From Polaribacter sp. SA4-10 (GTDB lineage: Bacteria > Bacteroidota > Bacteroidia > Flavobacteriales > Flavobacteriaceae): a stretch of 64,000 nucleotides of DNA. Positions 33,948 to 43,889 of this stretch are shown here, piece by piece; position 1 is the first letter of the stretch; the number at the start of each line of letters is the position of its first letter. Position numbers and translations under genes: made by a program. The stretch lies in assembly GCF_002163835.1 (NCBI RefSeq), contig NZ_CP019331.1, positions 496,001 through 560,000 of the forward strand, given 5' to 3'. The notes below the pieces were generated by a model. That model saw only the letters and a list, made by a program, of their open reading frames with translations, was not told where the DNA came from and did not search any database.

Positions 33948-36395
33948 ATGTTTATGAAGATTAAAAAATGCGTATTATTTCTTTTTGTGCTGCTAACTTT
34001 TGTTGGTTTTTCACAAAACACTTCAACTTATAAACCAGAAAGAGACAAAATTCACGATTTAGTACACACAAAATTAAAAGTCGATTTTAATTTTAAAGAA
34101 AAACAATTAAATGGTGAAGCTTGGGTTACTGCAAAAGCCCATTTTTACGCAACTAATAAAATTACATTAGATGCAAAAGCGATGATTATTCATCAAGTTT
34201 CTATAGATAATAAGAAATTAGATTATAATTATGATGATTATAAGTTGATTATCGATTTACCAGAAGAATACTCAAGAAATGAAGATTTTACGCTTTACAT
34301 TAAATATACAGCGCGTCCAGAAAAAGTAAATCAAAAAGGAAGTGCAGCAATTACAGGTGCAAAAGGATTATACTTTATAAATGCAGATGGTTTAGACAAA
34401 AATAAGCCAACTCAAATTTGGACTCAAGGAGAAACAGAAGCTAGTAGTTGTTGGTTTCCAACAATAGATTCTCCAAATCAAAAAACATCACAAGAAATTT
34501 ATATTACAGTTCCAGATAAGTTTGTAACACTTTCTAATGGTAAGTTAATTAACCAAATAAAAAATGGAATAAACAGAACAGATTACTGGAAATTAGATCA
34601 AAAACACGCTCCCTATTTATTTTTTATGGGAATTGGTGAATATGAAATCGTAGAAGATAAGTACAAAGAGATTCCTGTAAACTACTATGTAGAAAAAGAA
34701 TATGCACCTTATGCAAAAGATATTTTTGGGTTAACGCCAGAAATGATGGAATTCTTTTCTACAATTTTGGGAGTAGAATATCCTTGGAATAAATACAGCC
34801 AGATTGTTGGTAGAGATTATGTTTCTGGCGCTATGGAAAACACAACTGCAGTCATCCATGGAGAAAAAGCATATCAAAAACCAGGACAATTAATAGATGA
34901 AAATGTACAAGAAAATACAATTGCACATGAATTGTTTCATCATTGGTTTGGAGACTTAGTAACAACAGAAAGTTGGTCTAATTTAACTTTAAATGAATCT
35001 TTTGCTAATTATAGCGAGTATTTATGGAGAGAACATAAATATGGGAAATTAAATGCCGATATGCATTTGCATGAAGATGTACAAGCATATATGAATGGTC
35101 AGAATTTTGACAAACATTTAGTTCGTTTTAATTATGATGACAAAGAGGATATGTTTGATTTGGTGAGCTATAATAAAGGTGGTGCTATTTTACACATGTT
35201 GCGTAATTATATTGGTGATGACGCTTTTTTTGAAAGTTTACAAGCATATTTAACAGCGTTTAAATACAAATCTGCAGAAGTACATCAATTGCGTTTAATC
35301 TTAGAAAAAGTAACAGGAAAAGACCTTAATTGGTTTTTTAATCAGTGGTATTTTGGTGCAGGACATCCAAAACTTGAAATCTCTTATGACTATAATACAT
35401 TACAAAAAACAGTAACTGTAAATATTTTACAAGTTCAAGAAAGTACATTTCAATTTCCTATTTCTTTAGATATTTTTGAAAATGATAAAAGAACACGTCA
35501 TACTGTTTTTGTTGATGGAAAAGATGCATCATTTAAATTTCCTTATACAAAACAACCTACTTTAATTCAGTTAAATTCAGATGGCGTTTTACTATGTGAA
35601 ATCAGTGAAAACAAGGTTTTAAGTGATTATATTTTTCAATTGAAAAATGCTACAAACTTTTCTCACAGAAGAGAAGCGTTGTTAGAAGTAGCAAAAAAGC
35701 AAGAGGATAAAAATGCTTTTAGTGCCATTGAGAATGCATTGAGTGATCCTTCGTATAAAATTAGAATCCTCGCTTTACAGAATATCGATTTAATTAATAA
35801 ATTTTCTAAAAAAGAAGCAATTCAAAAAATTATGGAAGTTGCTAATTCAGATAAAAAAACACTAGTTCAAGCAGCAGCAATAGAAACTTTAGGGAAATTA
35901 ACAGATCCTGAGTTGAAATCTATTTTTGAAAAAGCATTAGAAAGTAAGTCTTATTCTGTTTTAGGAAAAGGAGTGGTTGCTATGTATTATATAGATAAAC
36001 AATTGGCAATTAATAAGTCTAAAGAGTTTCCAGATGAAGTAAGACAAATTTTAGCAACACCTTTAACACGTATTTTTATTGAAGAAAAAGATGAAAAAGA
36101 ACTGCCTTTTATAGCTAAAAACACATTGTCTGGAATGTTTTTAACAGGAGATGATGCAACAAAGGTTTTATATCAAAAAGCATTTAAACAAATTTCTGAA
36201 AGCAATAATACAGAAGCTATAAAAAATTTGGTAGATGATATGGTTGTAAAAGGAAATCAGTATAAACAGTTTAATTTTGACAAAGTTGTAATTAACTTAA
36301 TGAGAAATATGATACAGAGTCAGAAAACTGAAAACACAGCAAATAGAGACAGAAATACAGAAGTTATTAAAACAGCAATGGCGAAGTTGTTATAA
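33948..36395 (+). CDS. M1 family metallopeptidase with HEAT-like C-terminus
   Basis: An 815-residue protein; an ATG two codons in (33954) is equally possible. The signal peptide ends near residue 22 (GFSQN). Zinc-aminopeptidase hallmarks are GAMENTTAVI (near 297), HELFHHWFGDLVT (HExxH near 324) and the downstream zinc glutamate in NESFANYSEY. The last 270 residues are helical repeats (ALSDPSYKIRILAL, AIETLGKLTD) as in HEAT/ERAP-like C-termini. It trims peptides in the periplasm. Single gene with terminator. Confidence 0.93.
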   Translation: MFMKIKKCVLFLFVLLTFVGFSQNTSTYKPERDKIHDLVHTKLKVDFNFKEKQLNGEAWVTAKAHFYATNKITLDAKAMIIHQVSIDNKKLDYNYDDYKLIIDLPEEYSRNEDFTLYIKYTARPEKVNQKGSAAITGAKGLYFINADGLDKNKPTQIWTQGETEASSCWFPTIDSPNQKTSQEIYITVPDKFVTLSNGKLINQIKNGINRTDYWKLDQKHAPYLFFMGIGEYEIVEDKYKEIPVNYYVEKEYAPYAKDIFGLTPEMMEFFSTILGVEYPWNKYSQIVGRDYVSGAMENTTAVIHGEKAYQKPGQLIDENVQENTIAHELFHHWFGDLVTTESWSNLTLNESFANYSEYLWREHKYGKLNADMHLHEDVQAYMNGQNFDKHLVRFNYDDKEDMFDLVSYNKGGAILHMLRNYIGDDAFFESLQAYLTAFKYKSAEVHQLRLILEKVTGKDLNWFFNQWYFGAGHPKLEISYDYNTLQKTVTVNILQVQESTFQFPISLDIFENDKRTRHTVFVDGKDASFKFPYTKQPTLIQLNSDGVLLCEISENKVLSDYIFQLKNATNFSHRREALLEVAKKQEDKNAFSAIENALSDPSYKIRILALQNIDLINKFSKKEAIQKIMEVANSDKKTLVQAAAIETLGKLTDPELKSIFEKALESKSYSVLGKGVVAMYYIDKQLAINKSKEFPDEVRQILATPLTRIFIEEKDEKELPFIAKNTLSGMFLTGDDATKVLYQKAFKQISESNNTEAIKNLVDDMVVKGNQYKQFNFDKVVINLMRNMIQSQKTENTANRDRNTEVIKTAMAKLL

Positions 36396-36414
36396 AGTTT
36401 ATTTAAAGTACAAA

Positions 36415-36452
36415 AAAAAGAGGAAAATCAATGCTATGATTTTCCTCTTTTT
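36415..36452 (+). terminator. Intrinsic terminator after the M1 peptidase gene
   Basis: AAAAAGAGGAAAATCA pairs with TGATTTTCCTCTTTTT around ATGCTA. Confidence 0.92.
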
Positions 36453-36505
36453 GTATGTTATATTTTTTAATAATAATGACTAAATCTTAAGAAAAAATAG
36501 AAGGT

Positions 36506-37048
36506 CTAGCTATAATTTTCTTCACCATAGGTCATTGTTAAAGTTTCTGTATGATGTTCTGTGTGATGTGCTGTCCACATAATAATCTCTCTAAGAGTCA
36601 TTTTACCCATTAAAGGATGTGGAATTACTAATGAATCTAAGTTTATATCGCTAATTTTTCTTGTTTTATATTGGAGTTTTTTATTTTGTATATGAAGTCT
36701 TGTAATTAAACGCGCTCTATCTTTTAATAATGGTTTCTTTAAATTTTGATTAAAAACGCTGACGCTCTCTTTATTTTCTAGTAATTTTTTTTGATAATTT
36801 TTAGCAACAATTTCATAACTTCTCGTTTCTCTATTGCAAGTACCAAATTTATATTTTAAAAAAAATCGTGGATAACTTAATGCATTGTTTAACAGTTGTA
36901 AACTATTTGTTAAATGTAAAATTTGCTGACCAGTAGTCCATTTTCTATCAGGTCCTTTATCCCAAATGTCTTCAGGTTGTTTTTCTAGCCAATCAAACAA
37001 TTTTTGATGTTTTTCTTCTAATAAATCAGCAATTGCAATTTTGTCCAT
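36506..37048 (-). CDS. DinB-like four-helix protein
   Basis: A 180-residue protein with four predicted helices and histidines placed as in DinB/YfiT metal sites: ILHLTNSLQLLN near residue 45 and TAHHTEHHTETL near 160-171. Proteins of this fold include thiol-transferases that use bacillithiol or mycothiol, plus many of unknown function. It is a single gene; the link with bacillithiol (YtxJ at 9645) is only suggestive. Confidence 0.75.
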   Translation of the reverse strand: MDKIAIADLLEEKHQKLFDWLEKQPEDIWDKGPDRKWTTGQQILHLTNSLQLLNNALSYPRFFLKYKFGTCNRETRSYEIVAKNYQKKLLENKESVSVFNQNLKKPLLKDRARLITRLHIQNKKLQYKTRKISDINLDSLVIPHPLMGKMTLREIIMWTAHHTEHHTETLTMTYGEENYS

Positions 37049-37179
37049 TTTTGTTATTAAAATTTTGAAACAGAAATATACAAAACTTAATCGAAAAAAC
37101 CGTTAGCAGACTATATAATGTAATTCATTTCTGCTTTTTTAATTGTGCTTTAAAGAAAATTAATTATCAGTTTAAAATA

Positions 37180-37656
37180 TTACTTTTCAGAAATAAACTC
37201 CAAAGCAACACCATTTATACAATGTCTTTTTCCAGTAGTTTTTGGTCCATCATCAAAAGAATGGCCTAAATGACTACCACAGGTATTGCATTTTAACTCT
37301 GTTCTTGCATACCCAATTTTATAATCTACATCTAATTCCACATTTCCTTTAATAGACCTATCAAAAGAAGGCCATCCAGAACCAGAATCGTATTTATGTT
37401 TAGATTCATACAATGCAGTTTTACAAGCTGCACAAATATAAACTCCTGTTTTTTTGTTCTCATTAAAAGCGCTAGAAAATGCTCTTTCTGTTCCCGCTTC
37501 TCTTAAAACATCATATTGTAATTTTGTCAATTCTTTTTTCCATTGTACATCTGACTTTACAATTTTATATGTTTTTTTTTCTTTGGATGTGGTTTGTGCT
37601 TTTCCATTGCAACTAACTAAAAGGACTAAAACTAAAATGGATAGTATTTTTTTCAT
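37180..37656 (-). CDS. msrB: Peptide-methionine (R)-S-oxide reductase MsrB, lipoprotein form
   Basis: A 158-residue protein with lipobox VSC (Cys16). The MsrB fold carries two zinc CxxC pairs (CAAC and CNTC), SGSGWPSFD, LGHSFDDGP and the catalytic cysteine in RHCINGVAL. It reduces methionine-R-sulfoxide in proteins; the lipobox places it in the periplasm or on the outer membrane. Its ATG overlaps the upstream hydrolase TGA (ATGA), so both are translated together. Confidence 0.95.
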   Translation of the reverse strand: MKKILSILVLVLLVSCNGKAQTTSKEKKTYKIVKSDVQWKKELTKLQYDVLREAGTERAFSSAFNENKKTGVYICAACKTALYESKHKYDSGSGWPSFDRSIKGNVELDVDYKIGYARTELKCNTCGSHLGHSFDDGPKTTGKRHCINGVALEFISEK

Positions 37657-38528
37657 GTATTTATAAGTATAAAATTTATAATTTTATTGGTAACATCTTT
37701 ATCACGAAGGATTTTTGTATGACCTAAACCATTTGTAATTAATAATGAACCATTCTGTAAACTTTGACGGATATTTAGTGCACAACTTACAGCAACATCA
37801 CCATCAATTAAGTCATGAATTACTAAAGTTGGTGTTTTTACTTTTTTTGCAGCTTCACTTGTTGTAAAATCCTCTAAACTTCTACTCAATTTTTTCTCAA
37901 AATGAGCTTTCATTTTTTTACTGATAGGCTCTTTTAGCCCTAAATTTTTAATATAATTAGAAATAATATCAGAAACTTTATCACCAGAACCAACAGTTAC
38001 CAAACATTTGAATAATTCTTTTTCAGCAGATGCATTTAAAAGTGCCATTGCCCCAAAAGAATGACCAATTGCAGCTTCAAAAGGTCCAAATTCATTATTT
38101 ATTGCTTTTATAGTTTCAATATACTCAATCATATTTGTAGTTCTTCCTAATGATTTTCCATGAGCAGGAGCATCAAAAGAAATCACCATAAAACCTTTTT
38201 CTAATAGTTTATTAGCAATCATAAAAAGTTGCGTACTTCTTCCTGCCCAACCATGAGAAAGTAAAACTTTTTTGTCTGAAAAACCATAAGACAATACATG
38301 TATTTCTTTCTTTATAGAGTTCACAAATAGTTTCTTGTTTTGAGAACTTTCTTCCATGGCAATTTCTCTTTTTGGTGTTGAAAAGGTAAAAGGGGTGGTA
38401 AACAATTTTGTAGCAAACAGCACAACCAACTTATGTGAAATAAACTGTAGTATTTTTGCTAAATATTGAACAGGTTTCGGAATTAGTAAACTAGGAGGTA
38501 CAACTTTATTTGAAGAAAATAAATGCAT
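37653..38528 (-). CDS. Alpha/beta hydrolase
   Basis: A 291-residue protein: an N-terminal hydrophobic stretch (about 18-45), HG oxyanion-type SHGWAGRST, serine nucleophile in AIGHSFGAMA (GHSFG near residue 158) and late acid/base in VIHDLIDGD and LGHTKIL. The substrate is unknown; such proteins include esterases and lipases. It ends with TGA overlapping the msrB start by four bases. Confidence 0.88.
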   Translation of the reverse strand: MHLFSSNKVVPPSLLIPKPVQYLAKILQFISHKLVVLFATKLFTTPFTFSTPKREIAMEESSQNKKLFVNSIKKEIHVLSYGFSDKKVLLSHGWAGRSTQLFMIANKLLEKGFMVISFDAPAHGKSLGRTTNMIEYIETIKAINNEFGPFEAAIGHSFGAMALLNASAEKELFKCLVTVGSGDKVSDIISNYIKNLGLKEPISKKMKAHFEKKLSRSLEDFTTSEAAKKVKTPTLVIHDLIDGDVAVSCALNIRQSLQNGSLLITNGLGHTKILRDKDVTNKIINFILINT

Positions 38529-38655
38529 TAATGAATTATATTTTTTTGATAAAGATAGAATATGTAATTTTATGAAAAATAAAAATAATTCGTTTTTTTA
38601 GTGATAAATAAATGAAATTCTATCTTAAAAATAACCGAATTTAAATATAAAGTAG

Positions 38656-39480
38656 ATGAAAAAAATAGTTGTTTTATTAATTGCAGTTTTCCTTTTTAGT
38701 GCATGTAGTACGGTACCAATTACGGGTAGAAAAAGAGTTAATTTTGTTAGTGATGCTCAGGTGTTACCGGCAAGTTTTGCACAATACAAAGGTTTTTTAG
38801 AAGAAAATAAATTATCTTCTAATAAAGAAATGACCAATCAAATTAAAAGTGTTGGTAAAAATATTTCTGCAGCTGTTGATCGCTTCATGCGAGCAAATAA
38901 CATGAGTTCAGAAGCAAATTCTTATAAATGGGAATTCAATTTAATAGAAGATAAAACTGTAAATGCTTGGTGTATGCCAGGAGGGAAAGTTGTTTTCTAT
39001 ACAGGTATAATGCCAATTTGTGAGAATGAAGATGGAGTAGCGGCAGTTATGGGTCATGAAGTTGCACATGCATTTGCCAAACACGGACAAGAGAGAATGT
39101 CTCAAGGACAGTTACAACAACTTGGTGGTTTAGCGGTGGCATTAGGAACTTCTAATAAAGATGAAAAAACAAAACAAATGTGGAATACTGCGTTTGGTGT
39201 TAGTTCTGGTTTAGGAATATTAAAATTTAGTAGAGTACATGAACAAGAAGCGGATAGATTAGGGTTGATTTTTATGTTAATGGCAGGTTATAAAGGTACA
39301 GAAGCTGCAGAAGTTTGGGTAAGAATGAGTAAATTATCTAAAGGAGGTTCTCAGCCAGAAATTTTAAGTACACACCCTTCAAATGCTTCAAGAATTCAAG
39401 ATTTAAGAACTTATTTGCCAACTGCTAATAAATATGCTGCCCAATATAATGCGATAGCAAACAGCGAAATAAAAAATTAG
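38656..39480 (+). CDS. M48 family metallopeptidase, lipoprotein
   Basis: A 274-residue protein with lipobox FSAC (Cys17) followed by STVPITGRKR, the typical start of outer-membrane M48 (LoiP/BepA-like) proteases. The zinc site is GHEVAHAFAKHG near residue 134 with the third ligand in HEQEADRLG. It degrades or repairs misfolded envelope proteins. Single gene, divergent from the hydrolase-msrB pair; a strong terminator follows. Confidence 0.95.
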   Translation: MKKIVVLLIAVFLFSACSTVPITGRKRVNFVSDAQVLPASFAQYKGFLEENKLSSNKEMTNQIKSVGKNISAAVDRFMRANNMSSEANSYKWEFNLIEDKTVNAWCMPGGKVVFYTGIMPICENEDGVAAVMGHEVAHAFAKHGQERMSQGQLQQLGGLAVALGTSNKDEKTKQMWNTAFGVSSGLGILKFSRVHEQEADRLGLIFMLMAGYKGTEAAEVWVRMSKLSKGGSQPEILSTHPSNASRIQDLRTYLPTANKYAAQYNAIANSEIKN

Positions 39481-39508
39481 TATAAAAAATAGATTTCTTA
39501 TATTGTAG

Positions 39509-39543
39509 CCGTTCAAAAATTAATTTTTGAACGGTTTTTTTTA
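39509..39543 (+). terminator. Intrinsic terminator after the M48 gene
   Basis: CCGTTCAAAAATT pairs with AATTTTTGAACGG, followed by eight Ts. It overlaps a possible ATG at 39527, which argues that the next gene starts later. Confidence 0.93.
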
Positions 39544-39556
39544 TAAAATAGATGCG

Positions 39557-40852
39557 ATGTTAAAAATTGGAGATAAAAAATTAATTAAGGGTTGGGCTTT
39601 TTATGATTGGGCAAACTCTGTGTATTCTTTAGTAATTAGTACAGCCGTTTTCCCGCTTTATTATAGTGCAATTACAGACGGAAAAACAGTTTCTTTTCTT
39701 TGGATGGATTGGAGCCATCCAGATAGTTTATATAGTTATGCATTGTCTTTTTCATTTTTAGTAGTTGCCTTACTATCTCCTATTTTATCTGGTATTGCAG
39801 ATTATACTGGAAGTAAGAAAAAATTTATGAAATTTTTCTGTTGGCTTGGTGGTTTATCTGTAATGAGTCTGTATTTTTTTGAAGGAATAGATACTGTTTG
39901 GATAGGAATTGTCTTTACCGTGTTAGCAAGTATTGGTTTTTGGGCAAGTTTGGTGTTTTACAATGCGTATTTACCAGAAGTTGCACATCCAGAACAACAA
40001 GATAGAGCAAGTGCAAAAGGGTTTATTTATGGTTATACAGGTTCTGTTATCTTATTAATAGTTAATTTAATAATGATACAAATGCCAGATGTTTTTGGTA
40101 TAACTGCTGGTATGGCTTCTCGTATTTCTTTTTTAATGGTTGGTCTTTGGTGGATTGGTTTTGCTCAAATAACATTTAGTAGATTACCAAGTAATGTTTA
40201 TCATAAAAAACCTAAAAAAGATTATATATGGAAAGGCTTTAGAGAACTAAAAATTGTCTTTAAAGAAATTCAAGAATATGATACATTAAAAAAATTCTTA
40301 ATTTCATTTTTTCTTTTAAGTATTGGTGTACAAACCATTATTTTAATGGCTGCAATATTTGGAGCTAGTGAATTAGGTTTACCCGCAATTAATTTAATAG
40401 TAACTATTCTATTGGTACAAATAGTAGCAATAGTTGGTGCATTTGTGTTTTCTAGATTATCAGAAAAATGGGGAAATATTAAAGCTTTAAAGGTTACTAT
40501 TTTAATTTGGATGCTGGTTTGTTTTTCGGCATTTTTATTAGATAAAAATCAAGAAAATGTGGCTTATTATTTTTATGGATTAGGAGTTCTATTAGGCTTT
40601 GTACAAGGAGCAATACAATCTTTAACACGTTCTACATACTCTAAATTATTACCAGAAACAGAAGATCATGCAACGTATTTTAGTTTTTATGATGTTACTG
40701 AAAAAATTGCTATTGTCTTAGGAACTTTTGTTTATGGATTTCTATATTCCATAACAGATTCTATGCAATGGAGTGTCCTTTGTATGGCCATTTTCTTTTT
40801 AGCTTCTTTTATTATTCTGAGTACTTTAAAGAAAACAAAATACGTAAGATAA
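39557..40852 (+). CDS. MFS transporter, UMF1/Atg22-like
   Basis: I take the ATG at 39557 (MLKIGDKKLIKGWAFYDWAN, 431 residues), since an upstream in-frame ATG at 39527 lies inside the preceding terminator stem. The start AFYDWANSVYSLVI is typical of the UMF1 group; about twelve transmembrane segments and ARAS-like GFIYGYTGS loops follow. UMF1 members are described as yeast Atg22-like amino-acid exporters; the bacterial substrate is unknown. Confidence 0.9.
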   Translation: MLKIGDKKLIKGWAFYDWANSVYSLVISTAVFPLYYSAITDGKTVSFLWMDWSHPDSLYSYALSFSFLVVALLSPILSGIADYTGSKKKFMKFFCWLGGLSVMSLYFFEGIDTVWIGIVFTVLASIGFWASLVFYNAYLPEVAHPEQQDRASAKGFIYGYTGSVILLIVNLIMIQMPDVFGITAGMASRISFLMVGLWWIGFAQITFSRLPSNVYHKKPKKDYIWKGFRELKIVFKEIQEYDTLKKFLISFFLLSIGVQTIILMAAIFGASELGLPAINLIVTILLVQIVAIVGAFVFSRLSEKWGNIKALKVTILIWMLVCFSAFLLDKNQENVAYYFYGLGVLLGFVQGAIQSLTRSTYSKLLPETEDHATYFSFYDVTEKIAIVLGTFVYGFLYSITDSMQWSVLCMAIFFLASFIILSTLKKTKYVR

Positions 40853-41116
40853 AAGCCAACATCAATTTTACTAAGTTTAATAATCTATTGTATCACATCT
40901 GTAAAAGGGAAATCTATAATGTTTTAAATGAGGTTGTAAATTTTGATAAACCTGACATAAGCATTATAAACCCCACAATTTATGCTACTTTTTATTTCCA
41001 TAGGCAGTTAATAACATATTCAAGATAATTACAATAATTAATCTTGAATAATACATCTTTTCCTTTTCTACTTTATTTTACTATTAAATATGGATTTAAT
41101 GACTCTTTTAAAGTTT

Positions 41117-41830
41117 TTATGGATTTGTAGACCATAAAGATCCGCTAATCATCATTGCACGTCTGGGCAATTGTAAGCCTGCAATAATTAATTGTGCAAA
41201 ATCTTCTGGTTGTAATACACTTTCAGGATTACCATCTGTAATTCCTAAATATTTAGCCATATCTGTAGCTATGGTGCTTGGTGTTAAAGTGTTTACTCGA
41301 ATGTTATTTTTACGAACTTCTTTCATTAATGATTGTGACAATCCGATAACAGCAAATTTAGAAGCAGAATAAGCAGAAGTACTTGCATTTCCACTTAACC
41401 CTGCAGTTGATGAAATATTTATTATATCGCCTTCATTTTTATCAATTAAATAGGGGAGTACTTCTTTAGTAACATAATACATGCCTAATACATTCACTTT
41501 AATAATGTCTTCCCATAATTTAGGTTCCATTTCATTTAAAGTTCCAAAAGCGGCAATACCAGCATTATTTACTAAAATATCTACAGTTCCTAAGTTTGAA
41601 ATACTATTTTTTATTCCGATTTTAACTTCTTCATAACTAGCTACATCAAATACTTCATAATACGCATTTACACCTAGTTCCTTTAATTCAGAAACTGTTT
41701 CCTTTAGCTTTTCTTCGTTGCGTCCTGTAATAGCAACATCTATACCTAGTTTTGCAAATGCTATTGCTGTTGCTTTTCCTAATCCTCTGCTGCCACCAGT
41801 TATAATGGCTTTTTTATTTCTTAATTCCAT
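41117..41830 (-). CDS. SDR family 3-oxoacyl-ACP reductase-like oxidoreductase
   Basis: A 237-residue classical short-chain dehydrogenase: TGGSRGLGKATA cofactor loop (residues 11-22), NNAGIAAFG, the catalytic serine in NISSTAG and YSASK with Tyr and Lys. It resembles FabG in spelling, but the context is a stress-type cluster behind a TetR regulator, so a role in quinone or aldehyde reduction is possible. 131 bases separate it from the DsbA-like gene. Confidence 0.9.
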   Translation of the reverse strand: MELRNKKAIITGGSRGLGKATAIAFAKLGIDVAITGRNEEKLKETVSELKELGVNAYYEVFDVASYEEVKIGIKNSISNLGTVDILVNNAGIAAFGTLNEMEPKLWEDIIKVNVLGMYYVTKEVLPYLIDKNEGDIINISSTAGLSGNASTSAYSASKFAVIGLSQSLMKEVRKNNIRVNTLTPSTIATDMAKYLGITDGNPESVLQPEDFAQLIIAGLQLPRRAMMISGSLWSTNP

Positions 41831-41961
41831 TTTATTTAAATTATTTCTTATGAATATTATTCTTGTGTTAGTCTTTTTAAAGCTCCTATAATCTGTATCT
41901 AAAAAGGCATATTTAATGATGTTAGTCTTTATTAATAAAAATAGGACTGATACTAAACTGA

Positions 41962-42609
41962 TTATTGCTTTTTAATTAACTCAGAAAGTACTTGTTTAAA
42001 AGTAGCTACAGGTTGTGCTCCTGTCACGGCACTTTTTCTATTAAATACAACAGTTGGTACAGAATTTACACCTAAATCTTTCCAATACGTTTCTTTTTTG
42101 GTCACTTCAGAACGTGCAGCGGCATTGTCTAATTTAGAGAGCGCTTCTTCTACATTTAAACCTACATCTAGTAAAGCTTGTTTTAAAACTTCTTTTTTTG
42201 AAACATCTTTTCTATCACTAAAAAAGGCTTTTGTCAAGGTCATTTTCAGTTCCGTTTGTTTTCCAAATTCTTTGGCATATTCTAACAAAATATGCGCATC
42301 AAAAGTGTTAGACATTCTCATTTCATCAAAATAATCAAATGTAAAACCGAGTGCTGCACCAGCAGCTACCATTTCTTGTTGAGACTCTTTTTGCTGTTCT
42401 AAAGTAGCACCATATTTTTCTGAAATATGTTCTTGTACATTTTGACCTTCAACAGGCATATTGGGATTTAACTCAAAAGGTTGCCATTCTATTTCTACTT
42501 GATCTTGAATTCCTAATTCGTTTATTGCTTTTTCTAAACGTTTGTAACCAATGGTACACCAGGGACAAACAACATCAGAAACGATATCTATTTTTAGTTT
42601 TTCTTTCAT
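41962..42609 (-). CDS. DsbA family (FrnE-like) oxidoreductase
   Basis: A 215-residue cytosolic protein with the redox motif CPWC in VSDVVCPWCTIGYKRLEKA (residues 16-19) and a helical insert typical of the FrnE/2-hydroxychromene-isomerase branch; VNSVPTVVFN provides the cis-proline. It probably handles thiol-disulfide or polyketide-type substrates. It follows the carboxymuconolactone-decarboxylase gene by 68 bases. Confidence 0.9.
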   Translation of the reverse strand: MKEKLKIDIVSDVVCPWCTIGYKRLEKAINELGIQDQVEIEWQPFELNPNMPVEGQNVQEHISEKYGATLEQQKESQQEMVAAGAALGFTFDYFDEMRMSNTFDAHILLEYAKEFGKQTELKMTLTKAFFSDRKDVSKKEVLKQALLDVGLNVEEALSKLDNAAARSEVTKKETYWKDLGVNSVPTVVFNRKSAVTGAQPVATFKQVLSELIKKQ

Positions 42610-42677
42610 TTTTTTATGTTTAAAAATCTCCCGCTTAAAAAACGGAAGATTGAATGTTATTAATTAATCTGTAGTAT

Positions 42678-43244
42678 TTATGATACTACATTTTCTTTTT
42701 TCCAAGCAAATTTTTGAAAAGGTGCATCTACAGGCGTATTTGCAATATGGTTTGTATAGTTACTAATTGTTTTTTGAGCCAATCCTAAAATGATTTCTAA
42801 AATTTGTTGCTCTCCATAACCAACCGCATAAAATGCTGTTAAATCTTCTTGAGAAACATAACCACGATTTCTAACAATCTTTAAAGTCATGTCTTTTAAG
42901 GCTTGCAATTTTTCATTTGGCATTGCGGCATCATTTCTTAAAGCCTCAGATAACGCGCTGTCTACTTTCATCATATTTGCTATTGCTGTATGCGCAGGAA
43001 CACAATAATTACATCCGTTTTCTACATTAATAGTTTGCCAAACTACTGTTAATTCTTCTGCGTTAAATGAAGAGTTCATAAAAAGTTCATGTAATTTCCC
43101 ATACGCTTCATAGGTTTGAGGAGAAGAGGCCAAAACACCATGTAAACCAGGAATCATTCCGTTATTTTTCAAAGATTTTTCTAATAATGCTTTACTTGCT
43201 TCTGGAGCAGTTTTAATTGTTTGTATTTTTAAAGTTGTCATCAT
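42678..43244 (-). CDS. Carboxymuconolactone decarboxylase / AhpD-like protein
   Basis: A 188-residue helical protein. The AhpD-type redox centre is in ENGCNYCVPAHTAIA (Cys-x-x-Cys-x-x-x-His). Such proteins are peroxidases or peroxiredoxin reductants when both cysteines are present, as here. It is the first gene after the TetR regulator and has a perfect operator-like palindrome at 43269-43294 in front. Confidence 0.88.
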   Translation of the reverse strand: MMTTLKIQTIKTAPEASKALLEKSLKNNGMIPGLHGVLASSPQTYEAYGKLHELFMNSSFNAEELTVVWQTINVENGCNYCVPAHTAIANMMKVDSALSEALRNDAAMPNEKLQALKDMTLKIVRNRGYVSQEDLTAFYAVGYGEQQILEIILGLAQKTISNYTNHIANTPVDAPFQKFAWKKENVVS

Positions 43245-43268
43245 TTTTATTTTTAATGTTTATATTTA

Positions 43269-43294
43269 AATAACTAAACGACTGTTTAGTTATT
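43269..43294 (-). promoter_or_regulatory. TetR-family operator in front of the AhpD-like gene
   Basis: Two 11-base arms, AATAACTAAAC and GTTTAGTTATT, are exact inverted complements around GACT. The core differs from the site at 43892-43913 at only three of 22 positions. Confidence 0.85.
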
Positions 43295-43308
43295 CGTTAA
43301 AAAAAGGA

Positions 43309-43872
43309 TTATATATTATTGAACGTCATTTCTATATAATCTTCAATTTCTTTTCTGCTATTAACTCTAGCAGCTGCGGCCAAACCATGTTTTGCTAACA
43401 ACAAATAGTTGGCATGCTTCAATATTGTTTCTTCATCTTTAGAGCTCTCAATGCTTAATTTTTCTATAATTAAACTCTTAAGATCATCCATAAATAAAGA
43501 CATCTGTTCTTTTATAATGGGGTCTTCACTTTCAGAAAATTCATTATAGGTATTGGTAACAAAACATCCTTTTTGGTTTTCTTCTTTATACAGCGCGCTC
43601 ACGGAGTCATAGAAAAATTGCTTAATATCTTCAACACCATTAGAAGCGTTCTTAAACTTATTGAAGAACACGTTAGATTTTGTTTTGTACGCTTTTAAGC
43701 TCTTAATAAAAACACCATGCTTATTACCAAAACTAGCGTATATAGAGAATTTGTTTATACCCATTTCTTTTTCAAGCATTTGCATAGACGTGTTTTCATA
43801 ACCGTTTTGCCAAAACAAGTTCATTGCTTTATCGATTACTTCATCCTCAATATATTCTTTTTTTCTTGCCAT
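43309..43872 (-). CDS. TetR/AcrR family transcriptional regulator
   Basis: The ATG at 43872 gives 187 residues (MARKKEYIEDEV); a longer frame to 43902 would run through the operator-promoter region. Helix-turn-helix: KAMNLFWQNGYENTSMQMLEKEMGINKFSIYASFG. The C-terminal domain has CFVTNTYNEFS as in the QacR/YxaF-like TetR_C_6 group. A palindrome overlapping its own promoter and a matching one before the AhpD gene indicate autorepression plus control of the downstream redox genes. Confidence 0.9.
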   Translation of the reverse strand: MARKKEYIEDEVIDKAMNLFWQNGYENTSMQMLEKEMGINKFSIYASFGNKHGVFIKSLKAYKTKSNVFFNKFKNASNGVEDIKQFFYDSVSALYKEENQKGCFVTNTYNEFSESEDPIIKEQMSLFMDDLKSLIIEKLSIESSKDEETILKHANYLLLAKHGLAAAARVNSRKEIEDYIEMTFNNI

Positions 43873-43889
43873 TATTTCAAAGTACAGTA

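Noticed and set aside
39527..39556. Upstream start for the UMF1-type transporter
   Set aside because: It lies in the stem and T-run of the preceding gene's terminator; the ATG at 39557 gives the family's usual start.
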